A stretch of DNA of 64,000 nt from Anthoceros angustus (lineage: Eukaryota > Streptophyta > Anthocerotopsida > Anthocerotales > Anthocerotaceae). Position 1 is the first letter of the stretch, and the number at the start of each line of letters is the position of its first letter. A program made the position numbers and the translations under genes. This document shows positions 44,917-55,967 of the stretch, in pieces. The notes below the pieces were generated by a model that saw only the letters and a list, made by a program, of their open reading frames with translations, was not told the origin of the DNA and did no database searches. The stretch covers positions 62,001-126,000 of the forward strand of contig MU008195.1 of the NCBI GenBank assembly GCA_010909165.1, written 5' to 3'.

Positions 44917-46939
44917 ATGGCAGCAGCAAAACCTGCCCCAGCCCCTGCGGCGGCGGCAGCACCTGCACCAGCAGCCAAGCCAGCTGCTCCTGGAGCACCG
45001 CCTGCGGCTGGAGCGCCGCCAGCAGCCCCAGGAGCGCCGCCAGCAGCGCCAGGAGCCCCCGGAGCGCCAGGTTAGATCTCTTGATTTGTTGTGGTTTGCC
45101 TCAGAGCTTGAATGTTTAGGAGAAAGGAGGATATCCTGCAGTTTTGGCATCGTGCATCGCATTCTAGGGGACGGTTTAGTATATATACATGTTGCACATC
45201 CCAGCGGTTTGACGTGTGGGATTTGAGCACTCTGCAAGGTTCTCGTATGGTCTCGGTGCTACTGTTGTTTGTTGCAACAATGCACCACCCAAGATGAGAA
45301 AAGGCCAGTAAGGGGTTTCCTACACATCCAATCCATTGACAAGAACATTTCCTTCAATGTATTGTCCCGAGAACCTGGCCATGTCAAACCGTCGAATGAA
45401 GAGAAAGATGGATTTTTCTTCTTTAGCTGACTGGAGGCTTTGTATGATGTAGCGGCACCTGGTGCGCCTCCTGGAGAGGCTCCACCACCAGTTCCAGTTC
45501 CAACGTTTACCGAATTATGGTTTGACAACCCAGCTGAGGTATTTGCACTGTCTCCGAGAGTGAGAGGGATAATCCGGTCATAGATAGGTCTTGGAATCAT
45601 CCGATCATAGTTCTTTGAAACATCTCCACTAGAACAGACGGAAGATCAGCCGTCCTTTTGCTTTGCTTTAGTGAACACGGATATTGTCTATCATGGACAT
45701 GGTTCCTGCATTCAAGCAAGGATTCTGGTATCCCGACAAGGCTAAGTCAAGACTAAGGATCTGGCTTTGCATCTCTACCAGGGACAAAATGCCCAGAAGA
45801 TGGCTTTGGAACTGCAGCACAGGATTGAGCTCAAGGCTTTACCTGTTCGGCAATATCTGGTATGGGTTTGCAGCAGGTACAGACTTCAGTGGCATGAGAC
45901 TGGACTGTGTCGTTTTCACAAGTTTCGGAAGTTGCTCACAACTTGTTTTTTCTGTGTTATTAGGAAAAGTCTGTTGTGCCGATTTTACTGCAGGGTTTAC
46001 AACACCTCGTCTTGGAAAGGTAAGTCTTTCGATTGCATATTTGTGTTCTGAAGTGCACCTGAAGCAACATTCAGCATGAAGTCACGAATGCCCGTTCTAG
46101 CATGATGGAAACCGAATTAACCGGTTGGTTGAGCATGTTCCTGGTTGTAATCACACAAACAGACCAGACAACCCGCTCGAGTATTTGGCTGCATTTTTGT
46201 TGAAAAATAATCCCCAGAAAGTGGAGAAGCCGGAGGGCAAGGATGCCCAGACTGCCACTGACGCCGAGAAACGGGCGAGTCAGATGAAGGCAGGCGAGGC
46301 CGCCGGCGGTGCTGCCGGTGGTGCAGCAGCGGCCGGCGGCGGCGACAAGAAGCCAGGCGATGCTGCCAAACCAGCAGACGGCGCCGCCAAGGCCGCAGGT
46401 GATGCTCCTAAACCCGCCGCCGCTAATCCTCCTCCTAAACCTGCAGGTGATGCCCTAAGCCAGCCGAGGCACCTAAGCCAGCTGACGCACCCAAGCCAGC
46501 AGCACCCGCCGCACCCGCACCAGCCCCTGCCCCGGCTGCTCCTGCAGCAGCCGCCCCGCCTAAGCCTGCCGATGCACCCAAGCCCCCAGATGCCAAGCCG
46601 GCTGAACCTCCCAAGCCACCTGCACCAGCCCCTGCTCCCGCTGCAGCACCTCCAAAACCTGCTGAGGCTCCAAAGCCTGCTGAGGCTCCAAAGCCTGCTG
46701 AGGCTCCAAAGCCTGCTGAGGCTCCAAAGCCTGCTGAAGCTCCAAAGCCTGCTGAAGCTCCAAAGCCTGCTGAAGCTCCAAAGCCTGCTGAAGCTCCAAA
46801 GCCTGCTGAAGCTCCAAAGCCTGCTGAAGCTCCAAAGCGTGCTGAAGCTCCAAAGCCTGCTGAAGCTCCAAAACCAGCTGAAGCTCCAAAACCTGCTGAA
46901 GCTCCAAAACCCGCTGAAGCTCCAAAGCCTGCAGCATAA
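44917..46939 (+). CDS. DPY-30-motif protein with Ala/Pro-rich N-terminus and PAEAPK-repeat tail (frameshift in tail)
   Basis: Exons are 44917-45070, 45453-45538, 45752-45859, 45964-46019 and 46163 onward. The N-terminus is Ala/Pro-rich (MAAAKPAPAPAAAAA). The core reads LPVRQYL, EKSVVPILLQGLQHLVLE, RPDNPLEYLAAFLLKNNPQ, a complete DPY-30 helix-turn-helix dimerisation motif. The motif occurs in COMPASS subunit DPY30/SDC1 and in axonemal proteins. The tail is Ala/Lys/Pro-rich. Near 46452-46456 the frame changes: the reading after GDA becomes Leu/Gln-rich and ends at 46979, while the +1 frame continues (PAEAPK)n for about 16 units and stops at 46939. The second is surely the original frame, so a C was lost or is an assembly error. 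The exon 3 acceptor (45752) is weak and inferred. Confidence 0.75.
46656..46930 (+). repeat. 18-base coding tandem repeat (PAEAPK)
   Basis: GCTCCAAAGCCTGCTGAA-type units of 18 bases are repeated about 15-16 times in direct orientation. They encode PAEAPK in the DPY-30 protein frame. Variation is mainly GAG/GAA and CCT/CCC third positions, so the repeat is recent or homogenised. Confidence 0.9.
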
Positions 46940-46979
46940 ACTGTCTCGGATAAGATCTCCTCATTCGCCCTCCGTTTGA

Positions 46980-48820
46980 AAAAGCTTGCCCCTGATTCAC
47001 CTTAATCATCCTTGGGCCTTGGGCTTTCCGAACCTCATCACAACCGCTTCCTAGTTTGTCTACCTCCAGGATAGTGAGACAAACGAGCCAAATCAACCCT
47101 TTGCTGGGCCCTAAGAACTCTTGAAAGCAATGCCTTTTGCTTGAGATGAGATAAAATTTAACCTGGAGATATCACGTAAAGTTCCTAGCATATAAATAAA
47201 TTAGACTTGGTTTATCACAAATATCGAAATCATTTTTTCTAGCAAAAATGATTATTAATATTTTAAATTGATCTAGTAATCATTGCTTATTGAGCAGGTT
47301 GAGGGAGATTATCATACTCATTCATGGCATATATGGATTGAATGCATTATCAACCCTTGTAAGAAAATTATGGAGTGATAGAAATCCCATAATACTACAG
47401 CAGCGGAGGGTATTTGTATTTGCACTACATGCTGAGAGAAACGTGCATGTTGAATAAGCATTTACAATTTTGGATTAGATTTTGCTTAAGGTTCTGAGAA
47501 AATACAGATATTATAGAATTTAAATAGGTACCTCATATATTCAAATGTATTATAATAAATTATATTTTGATATACTTTTATAAAAATATTACATATAAAA
47601 ATCATATGAAGATATGTGACTAAAACCATACTTTTGGTGCGTCAGTCGAGGCTGCTTTTACAGCCATTGTTAAAGAATCTCCATTCGCAAATAAATGGAA
47701 TTGGTGAAGAAATACACATCCAAATTTTGAAATGATAAATCTATTGATTTTTACTATTACACGCAAAAGAAGACGAAGGAATGATTCAATGCAAGCTAAT
47801 ATACAAATTGATGTGATTAGGCAAATTAGATGGGTTTGATGTGGTGGTAGTTTAAGTAGGGATATCCTATTGCAAATCTTTCTATTCCTCTGGCAAATTT
47901 TGTTGGATGTACAAGAACATACATCAGTATTAAACCTTGAGTTTATGGGTACAACTATGCAATCTCATAATAATATATAACATGTGCATTAATGTTTTCC
48001 ACTATCTATATCTACATGATTGTGAGTTCTATAGGGGTATGTAATTTTGTTCGTCTAGGTATGCAAACTACACATCATGCGGCTATGTGATCACATTACC
48101 CATCTATTATTGAGTATTATTAATTAGTCAACTTTGGTCACTTTTATTTTATTTTATTAGATTTATATATTATGTTTAAACTATCAATTATTTTATTATA
48201 GCTAGTGCTGTTCCTTGAGGCTAAATATTAATAGCCCAGAAAAGAATTAACTAACCTCACAGAATTAACTAACCTGACATTTCTATTAGCTCTAGCTCAC
48301 AAGCATGACATTATCCATATGCAAATCAACGGATGACACAATTATGACGGGTTGGACTCACATGTGAGACTAAACAGAATTATGACGGTTGGACTCACAT
48401 GTGAGATTAAACAGAATTATGACAGTTTGGACTCTCATGTAAGACTAAACCAAAAAGCAGGACACTTATATGCACTCTTTAGGGCCATTAGATGGACATG
48501 GATTAGATAGCAGGCTACCAGAAGGTAGTCCAGAGCTGTGAGCGGCATGATAAGCCCAAAATCAGTATCGTGGGGAATCTTCTTCTCATCTTCTAGTAAA
48601 AATATGTTAACATGATAACAAAGAGTATATGCAATAGTCTTTATTTTATTGAAGAGAAGTTCAATGTCTAACTAATTTTCAATTTCACTGATTGAGATCT
48701 TGTATAGGGTACACTGAACGAGTTTCCAAAAATAAAAACATCACTTTGACTTATTACAATGGTCCAAAAATAATAACATCACTTTGACTAATTACAATGG
48801 TACAATGCTGAGCCGTTCAG
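46980..48820. other. AT-rich gene-free region
   Basis: About 1.8 kb without gene support. AT-rich sequence with short repeats (for example ATTATGACGGTTGGACTCAC three times near 48340-48430, and ATCACTTTGACTTATTACAA-like pairs near 48740-48800) leads into the copia fragment, so it is probably decayed retroelement DNA. Confidence 0.5.
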
Positions 48821-48959
48821 AGTTCCTTTGAAGTCAAACTGCCAAGATCTACTTGCCAGTTTCTATCAATGTTGTCGACATCTACCACCCACTCAAGTAC
48901 TGGTACGATCGCTTTCAATTATATTTGCTGAGCCTAGGCTATATCCAAAGTTCAATGTC

Positions 48960-50000
48960 TTCGTTCCAAACCGAGGGGGACAGTTTCTGATGATGGGGCT
49001 CTATGTTGATGACCTCATCATGGTCTCCAACAACGAGAGGTATTTAGTCGAGTGCAAGTCTAATCTTAGGAAAGAATTCAAGATGACAGATAATGGTGAT
49101 ATGACATATTGCATAGGCATTCAGGTTGTACAAGATCTCTCTCATAATAGAATTACTTTACATCATGGCAACTATGTTTCTAATTTGCTGACAAAGTATA
49201 AGATGGCAAGTTGCAAACCAGCTCATACACCCATGCAAATTGGCTCTAGGCTAAGCAGAATAATGTCACCTAAATCCGATGTAGAAATTGCAGAGATGGA
49301 ACAAGTTCCATACGCTGGAGTCGGTGGTAGCATTCAACATTTAGCTCAGTACACTCGTGTTGATGTCGCATGTCCTATTGGACATGCATCTCAGTTCAAC
49401 ATTTAGCTCAGTACACTCGTGTTGATGTCGCATGTCCTAATGGACATGCATCTCAGTTCTTGTCCACTCTCGGCAAGATGCACTGGGTGGCTGCTAAAAG
49501 AATTCTTTTAAGATATCTACAACGGACAAGAACCTGTGGGATTCTGTACAAAGGAGGTCCTAGTGCTCAAACTAAACTTATTGGCTGGATTGACGCAGAC
49601 TGGGCGGGAGATGCTGACACAAGGAAATCCACCAGTGGTTACGTCTTTATGCTTGCAGGTGGCGCAATGAGTTGGAAGTCGAAGAAACAGACGTCGATTG
49701 CTCTGAGTTCAGCTGAATCTGAATATATAGCTGCTGCTTCTGCAGGGAAGGATGGGCTCTGGCTCGTTCAGCTCCTCCAAGACCTTGGGTACCCACACGA
49801 AGGACCATTGGAACTGATGTGTGACAATCAAGCTACTACAGATACATGAGATATCATGAACGTGCTAAGCACATCGAGTTACGTTATCACTTTCTCCGTG
49901 CCAAAGTGAAATCAGGAGAATTATCCTTGACGTATGTGCCAACAGAAGATCAACTGGCAAACATACTAACCAAACCTTTAGGGAAGATCAAGCACTAAAA
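48960..50000 (+). mobile_element. Ty1-copia pol fragment (RT C-terminus and RNase H)
   Basis: The plus strand encodes LYVDDLIMVSNN (RT catalytic YVDD), FKMTDNGDMTYCIGIQV, then the copia RNase H segment (GWIDADWAGDADTRKSTSGY, SWKSKKQTSIALSSAESEY, ELMCDNQAT) and the terminus RYHERAKHIELRYHFLR with LANILTKPL. A stop near 49404 follows a direct duplication of about 68 bases (around 49330-49460), and another frame shift lies near 49850. Gag, integrase and most of RT are missing. A purine-rich AAGAGG just before TGTGTGTG at about 50060 may mark the polypurine tract and LTR start. Confidence 0.9.
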
Positions 50001-51793
50001 ATTCTGCTCATTGATAGGCCTTGTAGATTTGTAACAGTTTCAAATCATTGCGCTTCAAGAGGTGTGTGTGAAAGTGGTTTAGTTATGAAGCTTAATCTGA
50101 ACAGACACTGACACTGACACCGATTCGATGAACACACACACCTCTTCACGAGATAGGCATCCTCGATGGCTTCTCATAATGCTGATATATAAAAAAAAAC
50201 ATTCTGCAATTTTGTGAGAGTCTTCGCATGTGTGCTCCCCATGACGATTATGCACACCGGGTGTTGATTGGCTTAAGAGGCTCGAGTTTGAACCTTTTAG
50301 ACTCTCGGCTTGGCCAACTCCCAACTCCCAGCTTCCCCTCTCTCACCTTCCCTCCAACCACCTCATCCGTAAGAACCCCAAATTGAGATACCTTCATCTC
50401 ACTCGGTCCCCTGTTTCATCCGTCCCTCCCCTCAAGACCAGACTCCGTTTTTACAATGAGGAGTTTCGTATCAATCATGCTTTTGGTTTGCCAACACTCC
50501 TACAATACCTCAGTCCTCCTCTCTCCTTCAAACTCCATACATTCATTGGTTAATTGCGTGTTAGCTCGCATCACCTCCGGATCGAGACGAACCGTTGCCC
50601 GCGCCTCCTCATTTGCAACCTCTGCTCCCTTGACCCATAATGTGAAATGCACTTCCTATTCTATTGTCCCACTTATACTGACATTTGGGCTCGATACGCT
50701 CTTCTTTTTTAGTGTGCTGGTTTTCCCTTCCGTGGGTTTTTCCTCTTTCCATATCCCGTAGCTCTCCGGCCTTTGTCTTTCTGAACTTCTTCATCTTCGA
50801 CATACCTTGTTGGACTACTTATAGCTTATGCCTCTTTCTTCATCTCGTATAACTTTAACCTCTTTTTATCTCAAACAATTATTATATCTCTATTTCGCAC
50901 GGACGCATGTGCACTATGCTTTTTACCTCAACGTGGGTCTCATGATGATCTTCCCACCCTTAGCGAACATAGGAGGTAGTGCAAGGCATTTTGCGATGTC
51001 AAAAATTGTTTCGTTCTGGCAAGATTCCGAAAAACGTTCTCCCCTCCCCGCACAGCGCACACCGCTTGGCAGCGGGCATGGCACGGTCAGCGAAAATATC
51101 GCGCGGTTATCGATACCGACGCGTCCAGAGTGGCGCGCGGCAATTCGCACGTGCGGATTATCGATGTCTTGCTTCCGAGATGGAAGGTCACGAGGGCGTC
51201 TTGGAAAGTTGGAGGGTGAGAGCCAGGGGAGCGAAACGACGCGGAGCTCTACGAGTCTACGAATCTACAGACAGTATGTATGTACATATGTACATACATC
51301 GTGAAACTTGACAGAAGGAAGGAGGAAATGGGGGATGGTTTGTCGTGGAGTGACGCAGGCAGTGCGTGTACATATATGTACCCTAATCAGCATTCTGAGG
51401 GCGTTTACGGCCCAGCCCGCTTTGTGAGTGACCGTGAAGGGTGTGGTTACGGGTAGGATCTCGGTCTGTTGGATTGGTCCATGGTCCAATCGAGGATGGG
51501 GTTACAGCACCGGGTGTGAGTGAGATCGGACGCTTCAGTCAGAGGAGGCGGGCCGCCACTAGATTCGAGTTCAAGGTTTCTGTCGTCGCCCTGTCCGACC
51601 GGGGGGGACAGGTAGTCCGCGCCCTTCCCAACCGCACTGCACTGCACTGCCTGTGGCGGAGATGGGACTCACGGGTGAGGGTGCAGTCGAACCGCCTGTT
51701 CCCTTGTGTTGGATTGTTTTCCCAGTCCCGGCTGCAGATGGGTCAGAGGGACAGATTCTTGTGTGTAGATAGATCGTGAAGCTTTGGGAGGTC
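50001..51793. other. Intergenic region upstream of the LRR-ROCO gene
   Basis: No gene is supported. It includes a perfect 24-base palindrome at 51276-51299 built from ATGTATGTACAT and its complement. The segment from about 51400 is GC-rich and likely contains the ROCO promoter and leader. Confidence 0.4.
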
Positions 51794-54700
51794 ATGGCGG
51801 AGGGCAGGTCCCGGAGTGTTTCGGCATCGCCGGGCTCGCAGGATCTGGATGGGGACATGGAGATTGCCTTGAGAAGGCTGCTGGTGGAGCTGGACAGCAA
51901 CACGCTCAGGTCGCTCACCCACAGAGAGCTCAGAGATCGGATGTGGGGGGCGCCGGATCCCAGCAACAGAGTGGCCTCGGGGCTGAGGCTGAGGGTGATG
52001 AGAGGCATAGGTGGAAGTGAGTCGCTCGTCAAGGTCACTCTGCTTCGCCTGGAGATGACTGCAGTCGAGGTTGCAGAGCTGTGTCAGGCACTCAAACCTA
52101 ACAGGGTGATCGAACGCCTGGCTGTGAGCAAGATCCCGGAGTTCGGCTTCCTCCAAGGATGTGAGCAAGTGGCAGAGATGCTGACCGAGAACCGTTCCCT
52201 CAGGGAGTTGGAGCTGAGAGGAACAGGTATGGATTCCCAGGGATTTCAAAGGATCGCCAGCGCTCTGCGGCAGCGGCATGCTTCACTGGATTGGTTGAAT
52301 GTGAGTGACAATGAAGAGCTGGGTGATGGAGGAGCAGGGATCATGGCCGAGGCTCTGCAGGACGTGGCTCTCAAGTCCCTGCACATGTCCAGAACTGGGA
52401 TGACACGGAGTGGAGTGACCGTCCTTGCCGCTGCCTTGTCCAGGAATTCGTGTATGGAAGAGTTGAATCTGTCAAACAACGGCTTGGGTAGTTCAGGAGT
52501 GACGGCCTTGTTAGAAGCTTTCAGGCCTAGGGGGGTCCGACCGAGATCAGCGGATGCAAGCACAGGGGGCAGCAGCACCAAGAGCTGCTGTGTGAAGAAG
52601 CTGCACGTTGCTACGTGGGAGTCTGTGAGAGGATGTGGTCAGGCTGTGGCAGACGTGCTGCAGGGTACAAGCTTGCTCACCGTGCTCAACCTTGCCGGCT
52701 TTGATCTTTCCCGAAGGGAGTGGATCCAAGTCTTCCAGTCGCTCAAGAACAACTCCACTCTTCAGACACTCATCCTGAAAGGGTGCAGCACAGTTGGAGG
52801 TGACAGTGTCTACTACTCTCTCATGGCCCTGCTGGAGAACAACACATGCCTGAGGAAGATCGAGTTGGAAGGCACCGACCTGCATTCCTCTGGCAAGGCT
52901 GAGGCCGTCAGAGAAAAGCTGCGAATGAATGGACAAGCGTATGTGGCCGTGCTGAAAGAGCTGGATCACGAGAAGCCCAAGTCCGCTCGCATTTTCCTCT
53001 GCGGCTACCCTTATGCAGGCAAGCTTCTCTCCCTTCCTTCCTCCAACATGTGCACTGGAACTCCTGAGACTCTTGTTCCTGTGTGTGTTGAAAATTCCTT
53101 TCTGCTGTACCAGGCAAGACAGCCTTGAGAACGTCAATGAAGCGGGCCGAAAGGAGGCTGGCGCTAACAGCTGCTCTGCACAGCAAGTTCCTGGCAGACA
53201 TGTGTGTCACCTTCCAGGAGCTTCTCACCCATCAGCTCCACTCTTGCAGAAGATGGTTCGACGAGAACGAGATAGCACAGCGGACCAGGGGCATAGAGAT
53301 AGAGGTCCTGAAGGACGACGCGGATGACCTGCGGGTAACTGTGTGGGATCTTGCTGGACAGGAGGAGTTCCACTCGTTGCAGGACTGCATGTTCCCGGAT
53401 GTCCACAGCGCCTGCGTATTCATCTTCGTCTTCAGCGCGGTGCATCGCAAGACGGGGCAGGTGAAGGAGAGCACGGCGCTGAGGAAGGAGAGCACGGCGC
53501 TGAGGCAGGAGCTGCAATACTGGCTCAAGTTCATCGCCTCCACCTCCAGAAGATCGTCTGCAAAGGAAACTCCCAAGGTCATCGTAGTGATCACCCACCG
53601 GGACAAGGCTCCCGAACTGCCTCTGGGGAACTGCATGACCGTCATCAAGCAGCTGGGGAATGACTTCAAGGGCTTCGTCGATGTGGATACCCTCATCCAC
53701 AGCGTGGACGCCACGGCGTACCAGGACGCCGAACCCGTCCTGAAGCGTGCCTTCCTGAAACTCCGGGAGCTGGTCACGGACAAGCAGGTTCCCAAGGCCT
53801 GCGACCAGTTGCGGCTCCTGGTGCAAGACTGGATCTCGGAGCACCCGAACCGGCCTACCATGTCCTCGAACGACTTCTTCTCCCTGTGCAAGCAGATCAA
53901 GAGCCTGAAGGACATGCCGGATCTGCCTCCGGACACCATGGTCACCCGCCGCAAAGCCGTTGCATCCTACCTCCACAACGCCGGCGAGATCATTTACTTC
54001 GAGGAGCTGGACTTCGTGGTCGTGAACCCGCACTGGTTCTGCCACGGCATCCTCGGGCAGCTCATCAAGATCGGCACCTCCAGCCGCCCCGCCAACCCCT
54101 CCGACGCCGGCTTTATGACCAGAGAGCAGCTGCACCGGCTTCTGGTGCAGAGCTTCCCCAGCTCCACCCGCAGGCCCTCCTCGTACTGCTTCCAGGGCTG
54201 CCAGCCCGCAAATCCGCTGGTGGAAGTCCAGGACCTCATCAAGCTCATGCTCAAGATCGAACTATGCTACGAAATCGAGCCGGGAAACCCCGACGCCGGC
54301 TTCTTCATCCCCGCCATCCTCGACGACGCCGACAACGCACCCGCTGCCGCCAGAGGCGAAAGACAGCTCCACTGGCCTGACGCTGGCGCCGCCTCCTCCT
54401 CCTCCTCCTTCCTCGGCCGCCGGCTCGAATGCGACGAACGCCACCGCACCTTCCTCACTCCAGGCTTCTTCCCCAGGCTCCAGGTCTGCGCCGCTTCGGT
54501 TTCCGCCATCTCCTCCCTTCCTTCTCCTCGTTCTTGGATGCATTTCTTCTTGCACGAGGTGCCTGGACTCACCGTGCTCCTCCTTCTCCAGGTGATTCTT
54601 CGAAAGCAATACCTAAGCAGGAAATGGAGCGGGGCCTACTCCATCCAGCGCAACCTCATCACGGTCTCCCACGCCGGGATCGACATCCTGGTGGAGCACA

Positions 54701-55893
54701 GCGGCAGCATCGGCTACTTCGTGGACGTCCTGGTGCGCTCGAAGCCGCCCGTCTCGCAGGAGGAGACGCTGCGATTCGTGCAGGAGAATGTGGTGAACGT
54801 GATACGCGAATTCTGCGCCTCGCACATGGGGTGCCAGGGAGTGAACCTGGTGGAAGCGGCGATCCGGTCCGAGTGCGTGAGCGGGCTGACTGTGTGCCGC
54901 CATCGCCAGGCCGCGCGAGTGGAGACGCTCAAGGAGCGGCTGCAGCGGTCGCAGCAGACGGGGTTCCAGCACAGCTGGTCGGTGGACGTGGCGGGCCACC
55001 TCAGCGCCAACATGGAGCCGGTGGTGGACCTGCTGGGGCCGGTGGACGCCAAGGACGCGCTGCTGCACCGGCCGCTGCGGGCCCTGCAGAGCGTGGCGGC
55101 CGCGCTGGCGCCCGCCGCGGCGGATGATTCGCCGGAGCCGGCGATTCTGTTGCGCCGGGTCCTGACCAAGCTCGACTCCATCGGGCGAAAGGTGGAAACC
55201 CTGGACTCCTTCATGGCCGCGCTGCAGGCCATGCAGTCCGACATGCTGCGCGAGCTGGTGCCGCGGCTGGACGATATCCTGGGTTTCGCCGTGGAGGCGA
55301 AACAGCGCGACTTTCCCCGCCTCCTCTTCCTCACCGAGCCCACCGAGAGCTTCCGGCGGAAGCTTATCGCCAAGCTGGTGCCCGGGCGGCACCAGCGGGT
55401 GACGCTCAACTTCATGTGCGAGCACCGGGAATGCCCTCACGTGGTGCCCGGGGCACCGGGCGTGTCGGTCACGGTCCGCGACCAGCTGGCGCGTGACGTG
55501 GAGCGGTTTTTGCGGCCTACCTTGAAGCTGCTGTCGCTCTTGGTGCGCGTGGCAGCCCACGTCGGGGCGGGGATCGGGAACGCAATACCGGACTTCTCCA
55601 ATCTGCCGGAGGCGTTGGGGCTGACGCTGGGTGGGTTGGTGGTGGAGGAGGTGGTCCCCGACGTGGGGGGTGACGACGGCACGGACCCCACGTCGACTCT
55701 GGCCGAGAGTAACACATTGCTGACATTGCTCAAGGGCCAGGACATAGCAGAGAAGTTCATGCTGCACCAGGTGCGGTATAAGAGGAGCGAGAACAGGGAG
55801 GCACACATTGCATGGATCTGCAGCCAGCATAGGGACGAGGGGCAGAAAGACCAGACCCTGGATTATCTTGCTCCCACCTTCCTCACTATGTAA
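51794..55893 (+). CDS. LRR-Roc-COR (ROCO) GTPase, TORNADO1-like
   Basis: Exon 1 is 51794-53018 and exon 2 starts at 53114, giving about 1334 aa. The N-terminal part has ribonuclease-inhibitor-type LRRs (LRELELRGTGM, LKSLHMSRTGM, MEELNLSNNGLGSSGV, LQTLILKGCS). The Roc GTPase follows with P-loop GYPYAGKTAL, switch II DLAGQEEF and THRDK in place of NKxD. COR includes VVVNPHWFCHGILGQLIKI, and a C-terminal region of unknown role follows. The intron inside the P-loop codon (53019-53113) starts GC (AG|GCAAG), a GC-AG intron; no GT donor restores the frame. A further 108-base segment, 54484-54591, is in frame, stop-free and ends in a strong pyrimidine-AG, so it may be an intron (then 1298 aa). Known plant ROCO proteins act in development; here the role is unknown. 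Confidence 0.88.
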
Positions 55894-55967
55894 TCCGCAA
55901 CTTGCACAATGTCAGGAACGACAGGACGTACGTCTCTTGGGGCTGTGTCTGGCCAAAGGCCGGCCTG

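Noticed and set aside
46560..47096. 178-codon minus-strand frame rich in LELQQ
   Set aside because: It is the antisense shadow of the 18-base PAEAPK repeat array.
53164..55830. Long minus-strand frames (up to 405 codons) opposite the ROCO gene
   Set aside because: They are antisense shadows caused by high third-position GC; the plus strand has Roc and COR motifs.
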